A DNA stretch of 64,000 nt from Clostridium sp. (GCA_022010015.1 CP091735.1:186001-250000); one strand, 5' to 3'; shown: positions 24,082 to 34,943, counted from the stretch's first letter. Program-made: numbers and translations. The notes: generated from the letters alone by a model not told the origin.

Positions 24082-24141
24082 ATGGTATTTATGGAGGACG
24101 TTTTTAAAAAAATTAAAAAAACACCACCCATAAACGCCAAA
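24082..24141. repeat. Long imperfect inverted repeat
   Basis: Two arms of about 23 bases flank a short A/T-rich centre. On the minus strand GGCGTTTATGGGTGGTG pairs with CGTCCTCCATAAATACC across seven-base T and A runs, with two mismatches and four G-T pairs. It lies between a small Cys-rich gene and the truncated DUF4143 remnant. It may be a terminator for the ferredoxin unit or a small inserted palindromic element. Confidence 0.6.
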
Positions 24142-24148
24142 TAACTAA

Positions 24149-24506
24149 TTATATCCAAATTAATCTTGTTAGATAATAAGCAATATCATCAATACTCATT
24201 TTTTTCATCAAATGAGTTTAAAAAATCAAAATAATAATTCCTTTTTTCTTTTGATTGAACATTTAAATAAAAATCATTAGTTCTTCCACAAGGCGAAGAA
24301 CAACTAAGACAATCAGGTAAATACATTTCCTTAAGCTTAATTATATCATTTATATCATTGTCTAAATTATTCTTATTTTTTTATGTCCATTAAAAAAATT
24401 AACAATTTCATCTTTTGATTTCTAAAATTCTTTGATCAGCCTCAAGACCATTTAATAATCCAATAAGCTTTCCAACCAAAATATTTTCATTTTTTTCTAG
24501 TAGCAT
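24149..24506 (-). CDS. Small cysteine-containing protein coupled to the ferredoxin, unknown
   Basis: About 118 residues after run correction: MLLEKNENILVGKLIGLLNG, then KEMYLPDCLSCSSPCGRTND with three clustered cysteines (CxxCxxxC) followed by GRTND, and a C-terminal helical stretch ending SIDDIAYYLTRLIWI. The ATG at 24506 lies inside the last codons of the ferredoxin gene, so the two are translationally coupled. I do not recognise the family. The cysteine pattern suggests metal or Fe-S binding, and coupling suggests work with the ferredoxin. Confidence 0.6.
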
Positions 24507-25129
24507 TCTAATAAATCTCCTTTAGTAGAAATTACTCTTACACTAGCATGAATATCTTTACCACTTTCCTTCAAAGCTTCAAAAACCATTCTTTCAAGTC
24601 CCTTACAGCAAGGAACATCCATTCTTACTAATGTTATAGATAAGATATTATTATAAGTTAAAAATATCAGTAAGCTTTCTAGTATAATCAACACCATCAA
24701 GTTTTTGGACAACCAATCACTAAAGCTCTTTTTTTGCATAAAGTCCTTATGAAAATTCTTATAAGTAAAGGCAGTGCAATTAGCAGCCACAAGTAAATGA
24801 CCATTATTAAAGCTTGGACTTTTTACGGGTACAAGTTTTAGCTCAATAGGCCAGTTTAAGAGTGTTGATGGTAACCCCTCAAATTCATGTAAAGTCGCAT
24901 TTTCTAAAACCTTCTCTTCATCAAAGGCTAAAGCCTCTCTTTTTTCAATTTTTATTGCATCACTTGGACAATGGGGAAGACAATCACCAAGGCCATCACA
25001 AAAATCCTCTTTTGCAAGATAAGCCTTGCCATCCTTCATTTCTATAGCACCTTCATGACACGCTTTAGCACATAACCCGCAGCCAACACACTTTTTCACT
25101 ATCTATTTTTACAATTTTTTTCTTTCCAT
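24497..25129 (-). CDS. 4Fe-4S ferredoxin-type protein, frameshifted
   Basis: Starts MERKKIVKIDSEKCVGCGLC, a CxxCxxCxxxC cluster (CVGCGLCAKAC), followed by the second cluster FCDGLGDCLPHCPSDAI. The long C-terminal part (FEGLPSTLLNWPIELKLVPV, LLVAANCTAFTYKNFHKDFM, VRMDVPCCKGLERMV) is typical of ferredoxins next to hydroxylamine-reductase-type genes in anaerobes. No such reductase is visible here. Start ATG at 25129 with GAGGTGAAT. About 210 codons. One T7 run near 24730 breaks the frame. It implies an anaerobic, electron-transfer role; partners are unknown. Confidence 0.83.
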
Positions 25130-25185
25130 AATTCACCTCATATACATTTTTATTATAGCATATTTTTATTAATTAATAGTAATTA

Positions 25186-26124
25186 TTACCACATCAAATT
25201 ATTAATAAAAAGTAATGGTAAGGTGATAATACTTAAAATTGTTGTTAATAAAACAACATTAGCGCTTAATTCTTGCTCAAGGCCATACATTTCTGCAAGT
25301 GAAACAATAATAGCGCCTGTAGGAGCAGCACTTAAAACAAAAACACTAATCTTAAACATATCTGATAATCCTGGAATAAAATAAACACATAAATAGGCAA
25401 ATAAAGGGAAAAAAACAACAAGCTTTAAAAGGCAAGTAATATAAACAAATGGTCTTGTAAGTAAGGATTTAATATTAGAAACCCCAAGCCTAATTCCTAA
25501 AATAAACATACACATTGGTGTCACCATTTTAGCTAGTAATCCTAAGGTGTTATCAATAACACTAGGAAAATCAATATTAAAAATAAAAAGTGGTAGAGCT
25601 ACTAAAATTGATAGTGTAGTTGGATTTAGGATTGCACTTTTTAACAGAAATATATTTTTTTATCATTAGTAATCATAAATACGCCTATTGTAAAAAAACA
25701 AGTAAATTCATACTCATAACATAAATTGAACTATAGCAGGCTACAATATTATTATCTGGAAATAGACTTGTTATAAGTGGTAAGCCAAAAAGCCAACATT
25801 GCCTAAAAACGGCAGCAGCATTTAAAATACGATATTTAGCATCTACAAATTTCTTTCTTACTATCAAAAAAATAATTCCAAAAAATAATAATTGAATTAT
25901 TAAGGTAATAAAAAAGAATTTTAAAATATCAACTAGCGTTTCATTAGCATATTCCATTTGAATGAATGAATTAATAATCATTGCCGGGCTTAATACATAA
26001 ACAAGAATACTTGATAAGCTTTTGGAATGATTCACATCTACCTTACGGGCTTTACACAAAACAAAGCCGATAGCCATATAAACAAGCATTAATAGCACAT
26101 TAATTAAAACTTTTAAAAAAACAT
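25186..26124 (-). CDS. AEC-family (auxin efflux carrier-like) transporter, frameshifted
   Basis: Polytopic membrane protein. The N-terminal half reads VLINVLLMLVYMAIGFVLCK, SILVYVLSPAMIINSFI and QLLFFGIIFLIVRKKF. The C-terminal half has MVTPMCMFILGIRLGVSN, YITCLLKLVVFFPLFAYLC and ISVFVLSAAPTGAIIVSLAE, with the helix-breaking SAAPTGA of the family. About 312 codons and roughly ten helices. Start ATG at 26124 preceded by a GGAGAA site. Bacterial members export or exchange organic acids such as malate; the substrate cannot be told from sequence. It may be transcribed separately from the ferredoxin gene downstream. Confidence 0.85.
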
Positions 26125-26201
26125 AATATCTTCTCCATATAAACAAACGAATTAAATTATACGCCAAAAAGCTTTTTAAAAAAAGCAAGTTAAAAAAATA
26201 A

Positions 26202-26222
26202 AAAAAGCACGATGTGCTTTTT
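26202..26222. terminator. Bidirectional terminator
   Basis: AAAAAGCAC, GAT, GTGCTTTTT: a perfect nine-pair stem with A-run and T-run flanks, two bases past the stop of the second ABC exporter gene. Confidence 0.85.
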
Positions 26223-26223
26223 A

Positions 26224-28121
26224 CTAAGTATTTAATCCCTTAAATTGCGTATCATATAATTTCTTATATACACCATTATGATTCAAAAGTTCATTATGAT
26301 TTCCAGATTCAACTACCTCACCATGATCAAGAACAATGATTAAATCAGCATCCTGAATTGTTGAAAGTCTATGAGCAATTATAATTGAGCTTCTATTTGC
26401 CATTAGCTTTACCATAGCATCCTGAATCCTTTTTTCAGTTCTGGTGTCAACACTTGATGTTGCCTCATCCAAAATCAAAATTTTAGGATCAGCAATAACC
26501 GCTCTAGCAATTGTTAAAAGCTGTCGCTGACCTTGGCTTATATTAGTTGCACCTTCATTTAGAATTGTTTTCTTACCATTTTTCTAATTGATTTACAAAA
26601 TGGTCACAATTGGCAAAAGCTAAAGCCTTATCAACCTCTTCATCAGTTGCGCCATCCTTACCATAACGAATATTATTTTCAATTGTATCACCAAATAACA
26701 CTGGCTCCTGTAAAACAATAGATATGGCCCTACGCAAATCATGCTTTGAAACCTTGGCAATATCCTTACCATCAATAGTGATTGTACCACTATTAGTATC
26801 ATAAAATCTTAATAACAAATTAACAATAGTAGTTTTACCACTTCCTGTTGCCCCTACAAGAGCAATCTTATTACCCGGATCAGCATGCATATTAAAATTA
26901 TTTAGAACAATTTTATCATTGTAGCCAAATTTTATATCTTTGAAATCTATTTCACCTTTTAATACTTTTTATAATCAAATTCAATTTCACCATCAAAGCT
27001 TTCACTTTCTTCATCCAAAATCATAAAAAAACACGTTCAGCACCCGCAAGAGCTGTAAGTAGTGATGAATAAAGCTGAGCAATTTCATTTATTGGTCTTG
27101 TAAATTGCTTAGTTGTTGTTAAAAAAACATTATTACAACTGGAATTGTAAGAGCATTACCAGTTAATGATCCACCAAGATTATTAACAACAAAGATAGAT
27201 CCTAAAATACAAACAAGGAAATAACCAACATTTCCAATAAAGTTCATACAAGGTCCCATTGATCCTGAAATCATTTGAGCTTTAGCTCCAACCTTTGTTA
27301 AGGAATTACTATATTGATTAAATTTTTTTCAATTGCAATTTCCTCACGATTATTTGTAACAACACTTTTTATAATTAGTAATCATTTCCTCAGTTTCAGA
27401 ATTTAAGTTACCTAAAACCTCCTGTTGACTTAAAAAAATAAAGGTCTAATATGCTTTTGACATAAATTTAGTTAACAATAATGTTAAAGCTAAAACCACA
27501 AGTGAAACAAGAGTTAAAAGTGGTGAATACCAAATCATTATTCCTAAACAACCAATAATCATTAGAATTCCCGAAACAAGGGATGTAATTGATGAAGTAA
27601 TAGCATTTGAAATGTTGTCAACATCGTTTGTCATTCTTGAAAGTAAATCACCATGGGGATGAGAATCAATATAAGAAATAGGTAAATAAACTATTTTCTT
27701 AAATAAATCATTGCGCATCTTTTCTTACCGTTTTTTTGTAGCAAGATAAGCTCCTAAAAAGTGAAGCAAAATATTGTAATATTGCATATCCCAAATAAAG
27801 TCCTAATAAAATCATTAAGGCCTTATAAAATTTATGTTCATCAGGAACTAATGTAAATATCATCTTTTTCAATATCAAAGGTTCCTAAATAGGTAGCAAC
27901 ATCCTTAACATATAAATTAGTTAATAGATTAAATATTGTATAAAAATATAACTACAAATATTAGCATAATAAACAAAACCTTAGAGCTTGCAATATATTT
28001 CATAAGTCTTTTTTTAAGGTAGTTTTTTTCTATTTTTTTAGGCTTTTTCCTTTAAAGCTGTAAACCTAGAGCCTGGTCCTCCGCCTCTTCCCATTATCTG
28101 GGGCTTCTTTGCTTCAGCCAT
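26224..28121 (-). CDS. ABC exporter, second subunit (LmrA/MdlB type), frameshifted
   Basis: Half-transporter with an N-terminal six-helix domain and a C-terminal ATPase. It starts [20 protein letters not shown], a Gly-rich cytosolic head typical of the second gene of heterodimeric MDR exporters. [17 protein letters not shown] is the intracellular coupling loop. The ATPase shows [20 protein letters not shown] (Walker A), [20 protein letters not shown] (Q loop), a signature region at about 26.52 kb, and [15 protein letters not shown] (Walker B) with [16 protein letters not shown] (switch His). The ATG at 28121 follows AAGGAGG. About 630 codons. It pairs with the upstream gene 28141-29895. Confidence 0.92.
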
Positions 28122-28140
28122 TCTACATTACCTCCTTTTT

Positions 28141-29895
28141 TTAATTGTGATTCATAAATATCTTTATAAATTGGACATCTTTTTTTATAAGCTCATCATG
28201 AGTTCCAAAATCATTTATTTTACCGTCATCCAAAACCATTATTTTATCAGCATTTCTTGCGGTAGCAATTCTTTGAGCTACAACAATTTTAGTAACACTA
28301 TTAAGCTTTTCCTTAAGGCTTTGATAAAGCTTAGCCTCAGTAATTAAATCAAGGGCACTAGTTGAATCATCAAATATTAGAATTTCTGGTTTTTTTAATT
28401 ATTGCACGAGCAATATTTATTCTTTGCTTTTGACCACCAGATAAGCTGTTACCACCTTCACTAACTATTTCGTCATAGCCAAGCTCCTTAGTCGCTATAA
28501 AGTCATGAGCTTGAGCTATAATTGAAGCTTCAACAATTTCATCACTTGTAGAATTTGGCCTACCTAAGCTAATATTTTTCCGCTATCGTCATATTAAACA
28601 TTTCTGCCTTTTTGTAGACAAATAGCTACTATATTATGTAAATCTTTCTTTTTAAACTCACTAATTTCATGATCATCAATTAATATTTTTACCAGCTGTC
28701 ACATCATAAAATCTTGCAAGAAGATTAACAAGAGTTGATTTACCACTTCCTGTTGCACCAACAATAGCTATTGTTTCACCCTGATTAATTTTTGAAATTT
28801 AAATTTTCTAATACGTTCCTTTTTTTCCTCTGGGATATTTAAATGATACATCTTTAAATTCAACAACGCCATGAAAATGTAGGTCATCTAAATTGAAATC
28901 ACCAAATTCCTGATCAGGCTTAGTATCCAATATTTCATTTACTCTATCAGCAGAAGCAAAAAGCCTTAGCTAAATTAGTAAACATCATTCCAAGCATTAT
29001 TATTGACATACAAATCATCGCAATATAGGAAATTGCGGCAGTAATATCACCAATTAAAATAGTTGGTGTTTCAACTCCAGTAAATTTATTATAGAATTCA
29101 ATGATTTTTTTACCACCAATATAATATAATACAATTTGTCCAGCATTTACAATTAAGGTTAAAAAGAGGATTTATTAATGAAGATATTTTTACTTACATA
29201 TAAATTAGTTTTTAGTATAATCATCATTCGCATTCTTAAATCTATTATATTCATATTCCTCTTTAGAGAAAGCCTTAACAACGCTAGCACCATTAGTATT
29301 TTTCCAAAACAACAGTATTAACACTATCAAGCTTTGATTGAATAACTCTAAATATTGGGAATACCAATTTAATAAATATTAATAATAAAAATTATCTCAA
29401 TTGGTAAAATAACTAACAATACAAACCCAAATTGTAAAGATATTCTTAATGTAAAGAATATACCCATTACAAAGAAGCTTAAAGCTCTTACAAGACCTCT
29501 TAGGCACATTGAAATCATATTTTGAATTTGCGTAATATCATTTGTAACTCTTGTCACCAATGAACCTGTCTGAAAATAATCAGTTTGACTTTCCGAAAAG
29601 CTCATTATTTTTTTAAATACATCCTTACGTAAATCATTAGAGAAATTAAAACCAGCAAGGTTTGTAAAAAAACTCCTGATAAAATTCCTCCGGCTACACC
29701 GATGAATACTATTAATAACATCAACAATCCATAGCTTATAATTTTATCCATATTGCCAGTTTGAACTCCATAATTTATCATCTTAGACATATACATAGTA
29801 AGAAGCATATCCATTCCTACCTCAACTATCATAAATAAAGGAGCTAAAATTGCAAAATACCAATATTTCTTTAAATATCTTAATAGCTTAAGCAT
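28141..29895 (-). CDS. ABC exporter, first subunit, frameshifted
   Basis: Starts [20 protein letters not shown]. The transmembrane domain includes [20 protein letters not shown], the coupling-helix motif of exporters. The ATPase domain, spread over several frames between 28.2 and 28.9 kb, shows the Walker A region ([16 protein letters not shown]), the signature region [13 protein letters not shown] and a Walker B region ([14 protein letters not shown]). Asp instead of Glu after the Walker B aspartate would suit a degenerate site in a heterodimer, but the broken sequence makes this tentative. The ATG overlaps the marR stop (TAATG). About 585 codons. Confidence 0.88.
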
Positions 29896-30342
29896 TAAAT
29901 TTCACCATCCATTCTCTTATTCAATTTATCCAATATCTCATATAGAAGGCTTTCCTCTTCTTTTTGAAATTGCACTTAATAAAAATATCATCACAGGCCT
30001 TAAAAAAATGCTTTTTAAAATCTTTTTGATTTTTTTGTCTGCCAAAATCAGTTAATTTAATAATCATCTTTCTCGAATCATTTTTCATCCTTATTTCGCT
30101 TAATTAAACCTTCATTCTCCATACCTTGTAATGTAATTGAAATAGTTGATGGCTTCATCATTAAAAAAATCACAAATATTTCTTTTGAGTTATTTCCTCA
30201 TCATTATGAATCTCTAAATATTTTAAAATTTGAAAATAGGTTCTACTGATTCCTCTTGAGGTCATTTGTTTTTTTAACAAGCTCATTAAATAATCTTGCG
30301 CTTTCATTTAAACGATAACCTATTGGCTTTTTCATTCATCAT
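29895..30342 (-). CDS. MarR-family transcriptional regulator, frameshifted
   Basis: Winged-helix regulator in front of the exporter pair. Pieces across frames read MMNEKPIGYRLNESARLFNE, TSRGISRTYFQILKYLEIHN, STISITLQGMENEGLIKRNK (recognition helix and wing) and KMIIKLTDFGRQKN, then a C-terminal dimerisation helix ending EILDKLNKRMDGEI. About 149 codons. The stop overlaps the first exporter gene, so regulator and pump are one operon. The palindrome at 30378-30394 in its promoter is the likely operator; such regulators are usually released by a pump substrate. Confidence 0.88.
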
Positions 30343-30377
30343 ATCATCTTCCTTCATAATTTTTATTATATCATAAT

Positions 30378-30394
30378 TTAGTTTTTAAAACTAA
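30378..30394. promoter_or_regulatory. Candidate MarR operator overlapping the marR promoter
   Basis: TTAGTTTT, one base, AAAACTAA: a perfect 8-base inverted repeat. On the minus strand it sits just upstream of a TATAAT in TATGATATAATAAAA, about 36 bases before the marR start, so binding would block the -35 region. It lies in the divergent gap shared with ndk. Confidence 0.6.
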
Positions 30395-30418
30395 CTATTT
30401 TTTTGCTTAATAAAACGT

Positions 30419-30448
30419 TTGCATATTTACAAAAAAATCATTTATAAT
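30419..30448 (+). promoter_or_regulatory. Probable promoter of ndk
   Basis: TTGCAT (30419-30424), an 18-base spacer and TATAAT (30443-30448). GAGGTG follows and the ATG is at 30469. Confidence 0.6.
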
Positions 30449-30468
30449 ATTATTGAGGTGTTAATTAA

Positions 30469-30897
30469 ATGATTGTAGATAAAGAATTATGTTATGTTAT
30501 GATTAAGCCCGGTTTTTGTTAATAAAGAAATTATTAATAATACTAAAAATGCTTTTAGAAAATAAGGGAATGAGGGTTATAAATGAATCGAAGATAAAAT
30601 ATGATGAGGAATGTGCAAGGCTTCACTATATTGAAAAAAACAAATAAAGCCCTATTTCAAGGAACTAGTAGATTATTTAGTTAGTGATTATGCTTATGGC
30701 ATGATACTAGAAGGTAGAGATGCCGTAACTGTATGCAGAAATACTGTTGAAGAGCTTCGTACAACCCTTAAGGAAAAATATAATCTAAATACTGATGTAA
30801 TGCGTAATATTCTTCACTGCTCAAGTAGAACTAAGGTAGGAAATCAAATGCTAGAGCTAGATACTCAGCGTGAGCTTGCATTATTTTTGCTATTTAG
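30469..30897 (+). CDS. ndk: Nucleoside diphosphate kinase, frameshifted
   Basis: Balances NTP and dNTP pools by phosphate transfer through a histidine. Reads MIVDKELCYVMIKPGFVNKE, the family start, then ENKGMRVINESKIKYDEE, PYFKELVDYLVSDYAYGMIL, EGRDAVTVCRNTVEEL and RNILHCSSRTKVGNQM, where His of LHCSS corresponds to the catalytic His, and ends TQRELALFFAI if the T run at about 30882 has six bases. The uncorrected frame runs into the terminator. About 142 codons is usual. The insertion LRTTLKEKYNLNTDVM before the active His is longer than in short Ndk forms. Confidence 0.9.
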
Positions 30898-31696
30898 AAG
30901 ACAAAAAAAGCTGCTAAAACAGCTTTTTTTATGCTATAAAAATTATTTTTATCTACACTATTAAAATGATAGCCCTGATTTCTTGCTTCAACGATAATTT
31001 CCTTTAAATCCATCATATTATCCTTTGAAACTGTATGCATTAGAATAATAGCACCATTATGTAGTCTTGGAATAACATTATTATAGCTATAATGATTATT
31101 ATAATATTTATCCTTATACCAATCCACATAAGCAAGTGACCAGTACAATGATATATAGCCATTATCCTTTAATACCTTAGCATTAGTATCATTTATTGAT
31201 CCCTCCGGAGGTCTTACAAAGCTACTTAGTTTTTTATTAAACAAGGAATAATAATCATTCTCAAGACTTCTTATTTCCTTAAGCATCATTTCTGAAGAAA
31301 TCTTACTGAAATTTTTTTATGATTACTTGAATGGTTTCCTATAATATGACCATCATTGATCATTTCTTCTACTATATCTGTAGCACTTTTTTTAAATAGT
31401 GACCTGTAATAAAAAAAATATGGCTTTAACATTTTTCTTCTCTTAAGTTTTTTTAATATCTCCCTTGTATAGCCATTTTCATATCCACAATCAAATGTTA
31501 AATAAATATCTTTAGTATCAGCTGCAATATAATAGCCATTATTATTAACAATTAAATTATGCATATTATCACCAGGATAAGGTCTATTGCCATTTTTTGT
31601 TTTCGCTATACCATAATTTATTGTTAATGCTTTACCATTAATATTAAATAAAAAAAATAAGAATATAAATAAAGGTAATAAAATCATTTTTTTCAT
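30894..31696 (-). CDS. pdaA: Polysaccharide deacetylase, PdaA-like, frameshifted
   Basis: CE4 deacetylase with a signal segment MKKMILLPLFIFLFFLFNIN. It resembles PdaA (delta-lactam-forming de-N-acetylase): KDIYLTFDCGYENGYTREIL has the family's TFDCGYEN variant of motif 1. DGHIIGNHSSNHKKIS is motif 2 with both metal His, FVRPPEGSINDTNAKVL is motif 3, and GAIILMHTVSKDNM holds the late His. In spore formers PdaA makes muramic-delta-lactam; nothing else here shows sporulation, so wall remodelling in general is safer. The 3' end runs through the shared terminator in the uncorrected frame; a stop near 30929 is likely in the corrected one. Confidence 0.87.
30903..30930. terminator. Bidirectional terminator between ndk and pdaA-like gene
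   Basis: AAAAAAAGCTG, loop CTAAAA, CAGCTTTTTTT: a strong stem with A and T tails, so it can end both converging genes. Confidence 0.9.
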
Positions 31697-31754
31697 TATA
31701 TCAACCTCATCTATATTCTTAATTTAATTTCATTTAATATGCTGCTAATTATTA

Positions 31755-33243
31755 CTAAATATTTTTATTATATAAATCCATTGCATAGCTACTACGCTCT
31801 GGTAATTGAAGCTTTAAATGATAATTTCTACTTCCATCATCATTTCTTGTAGCATTAGAGAAGATAGCCTCATTATGATAAAAATCATTAACTAGACATG
31901 ATAGCTTATACATATGCGTAACAAAGAATACCTTTATTCCCTCTTCACTTAAAGCTTTAATTATATCATAAGCAATTTTAGAGCCTTCAATTTCATTAGT
32001 TGAAGAAAATGATTCGTTAAATAAAATAAGTGAATTAGTTTTTTTATATTTGATACTATAAAATCCATTCTCTTAAGCTCCTCATCAAGCCTACCACTTT
32101 GCATTGAGGAATCCTCCTCACGATTAAAATGTGTATAAACTCCATCAATAGGATATAGCTTTAAATAGTCAGCCGCAACAAAAAGACCAGCCTGTGCCAA
32201 AATAAAATTTTGACCAATGCTTCTTAAAAAAATGTTGATTTTTCCACCCTGATTTGCACCAGTTATTATGAAGATTTTTATTCAAGGTATTATCTAAATC
32301 ATTACCAATGACCTTTTTCCTTTTTTTACAAGACATAATGAAATATCACAAACATTTCTATATTCAAGCTCATTTATAGTGTTAGATATTAAAGGATAAC
32401 AAAGCTTTAATTCATTATTAATACGATAATATAAATTCATTCCAGCAATATAAAAAAACCAAATTCTAATCTAAAGCCACTAATAAACTTTAAAACCGAG
32501 CTACAAACATAATGCATAGTCTCATATATATCTGAAACTCCAAGATCACATAATCTTAAAAATTCTTTATTAGCTGCTTCATCCATTGCTTTTATTTCCA
32601 ACTTTTTTGCAAGCTTAACCTTCATCTTTGATTTAAAAATTTTTTTATCATACTTACATAGCTTAATATTAGTAGGATCAAGGCTTTCATTAAGATTAGC
32701 CATAAGCATTGTTCCTTCCTCAAAGCGTAAATATTTAATCTTATCTAAAACATTTTCAAGATATGAAGGCTTATATAAGCTAATAAACCTACTAACAAAG
32801 CTTTTTCATACCTTTTACTCTTATAAGCATCTTTATTAGTATTTAAAAAAATATTGTAATATCCTCTATTTTTTTAAGGGTTAATTCCAATAAATACATA
32901 CTAGAGGAAACAACAGCACTAGTTGATTGCTCAAAGATACCAGAATAATTAGTTTTAACCTCATTATCCAAAGCATCAATCATTGAAAATAGGTCATATG
33001 ATATATCCTTATTTGCGATTACATCTTTTTAATATTTCCTGGCGATAATAAATAACATTACTATCCCTTTCCATATGCATTAACGCTGGCTTTTAAATTA
33101 TCATACAAAAAAACTTATTACCATTTACCATTTTTAGTAAATATAACCTCTAAACCTAAATCCTTCCAGGTATCCTCTTCATTTTTTTGTTAATTTTTGG
33201 AAACAAAGCATCCTTATTTTTCATATAAAAGATTAATCTTCAT
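31755..33243 (-). CDS. MutS-like ATPase, second of a tandem pair, frameshifted
   Basis: Has the MutS core and ATPase domains but no N-terminal mismatch-recognition domain. Pieces: MKINLLYEKNKDALFPKINK, DLFSMIDALDNEVKTNYSG, ECMANLNESLDPTN-type core sequence (TMLMANLNESLDPTNIKL) and FISGFRLEFGFF. The ATPase shows IITGANQGGKSTFLRSIGQ (Walker A), AQAGLFVAADYLKLYPIDG, THFNREEDSSMQSGRLDEEL (the SxxSG signature) and SLILFNESFSSTNEIEGSK (Walker B with NE in place of DE), then VFFVTHMYKL. The ATG at 33243 overlaps the upstream gene by 11 bases. About 496 codons. Role unknown. Confidence 0.85.
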
Positions 33244-34783
33244 GACTTATTCTCCTTTTTATATCCAAATAATCCAAGGAGTACTTTTTTTAGCAATAGC
33301 CATTGCATAAGCCAAACCATTTGATTCTTCTCTTATAATCTTTAAGGGTTCTAAGCTCAGGACTACTTGGAATAACAGTTGAAACCATTGAAACAATTGT
33401 TTTATTATATTTAGATAATTCATCTAGGAAGGTTACAAAAACACAAACAGCGTCTACCTTTAACAAGGCATCCAAAAAAATTTCTTACCAAGCACTATAC
33501 CATCAGCAATTGATGTTGATGAAAATATTTCATTCAAAAATTATAACACTTCTTGATGTCATATTTGTCGTGATTTCATATAATCTTTCAAGCTCTAAAT
33601 TAAAGCTTACCAGATGCTTTAATAACATTTTCTTCTACCTCAAAATGCGTATAAATCATATCAGGAGCAAATAGCTTTGCCTTGGTTCCTGGTACAGGAA
33701 CACCTATAGTAGCTAAATAATTTAATTGACCAAACATTCTAGCAAATGTTGTCTTTCCACCCTGATTAGGTCCTGAAATAACAATTGTACGCTCTTCATT
33801 ACGTAAATAAAAGCTATTTAAGACCATTTGACGATCTGTATATAAAAAGCTATATGCTAAAGCAATGTCATAACAATCACTAACCTCATATTCTTTATTA
33901 GTAGTACTAACCATAGGTATACAAAAAAATTAAGGCCTAAATTTTTTTAATCCTATCCATAAAATTTAAATAAGCCGTGTAAAAGAAAAAAATTCACGTG
34001 GAAAAATTCATTAAAGATTCATCAATAAAATTGAAATAATTATTAAAGAATGAATCAATTATTTTTAAATGTATCAGGATACATATCACTAATTATCTTT
34101 AGCATACTCTTCTTGATACCAATTGATAAGCTCTTATTTTTGGTTTTTTAATATTTATCGGCTCTTCCTCATCAATCAATGGCTTTAATAAATCATTAAT
34201 TTCTGAAGAAAAAAATCAGTTTCCGTAAAGCTAGACTTTAAAAACATAGATAAAGCCTTCATTCAAAAATAAATTAAAATCAATCTTTCCTACATGTTCA
34301 TATATGTTTTTTTAAATCAGATGCCATATTCTTAAAGAAATTACCCTCAATCAAATCACTTATATATTTATGTAATTCTTTTTACTGCAAGTGAATCATA
34401 AGCTAAATTCTCCAAATCATTATTTAGTTTATTTACAGTCATAATATAATCATCAATCAAATCAAGTAAAATAGCTTTATCAGCATAATTCACCTTTTTC
34501 AATTGAGGTAAGCTTATGATGCTCTTTAATTATATGTGACATCTTATTAGCAAACGAAGCAAGTGCTACACGCAAATCCTCATTCTTTAAGTCCTTAAAA
34601 ACATCAAGACGATAATTAATATCATCATCATTATTTAATAATGTGTAAAAAAATAGGCTTTAAATCTTCATCCTTAACCTGTCTTGTAATAGCATCAATA
34701 ATTACATTTAAATTTAAATCCTTAAAAAAAGAGCATTCATTATTATTTAATTTATATTCATTCTTAAATATAATACTATACAT
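33233..34783 (-). CDS. MutS-like ATPase, first of a tandem pair, frameshifted
   Basis: Starts MYSIIFKNEYKLNNNECSFF, followed by a long helical core (KMSHIIKEHHKLTSIEK, LLDLIDDYIMTVNKLNND). The ATPase domain has TIVISGPNQGGKTTFARMFG (Walker A), YLATIGVPVPGTKAKLFAPD, THFEVEENVIKASGKL and RSVIIFNEIFSSTSIADG (Walker B region, NE for DE), then SKYNKTIVSMVSTV and the C-terminal NGLAYAMAIAKKYSLDYLDI. About 516 codons, with no mismatch-recognition domain. The ATG at 34783 has GAGG upstream. It differs strongly from the second copy, so the two probably form a heterodimer. Confidence 0.84.
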
Positions 34784-34812
34784 ATAAATATCCTCATCTC
34801 ATCTTTTTTTAA

Positions 34813-34818
34813 ATTATA
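34813..34818 (-). promoter_or_regulatory. Probable -10 box of the MutS-like pair
   Basis: Minus-strand TGATATAAT, an extended -10 (TATAAT at 34813-34818), about 30 bases before the first MutS-like start. A weak -35 TTAATT lies 16 bases upstream. Confidence 0.5.
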
Positions 34819-34882
34819 TCATGTTTAAGGAATTAATTAAAGAATTTAAAGCAATTCCCATAAATTTACATTATTAAATATC

Positions 34883-34919
34883 AAAAAAGAGATTCATTTT
34901 TTATTGAATCTCTTTCTAT
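34883..34919. terminator. Terminator of the small membrane protein gene
   Basis: AAAGAGATTCA (34886-34896) pairs perfectly with TGAATCTCTTT (34905-34915), flanked by an A-run, which reads as a T-tail on the minus strand. Confidence 0.85.
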
Positions 34920-34943
34920 TAAACCTATTTATTCAAAACAAAA

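Noticed and set aside
24862..25047. Plus-strand frames opposite ferredoxin, glnS, rfbG and other minus genes
   Set aside because: They overlap well-supported genes on the other strand, have no ribosome sites and no recognisable domains.
26163..26180. Small AAAAAGCTTTTT palindrome upstream of the AEC carrier as an operator
   Set aside because: It is built of A and T runs whose lengths are unreliable here, and it could equally be part of a terminator.
31755..34783. Replicative mismatch-repair MutS or MutS2
   Set aside because: No mismatch-recognition domain, no Smr domain and only about 500 codons each.
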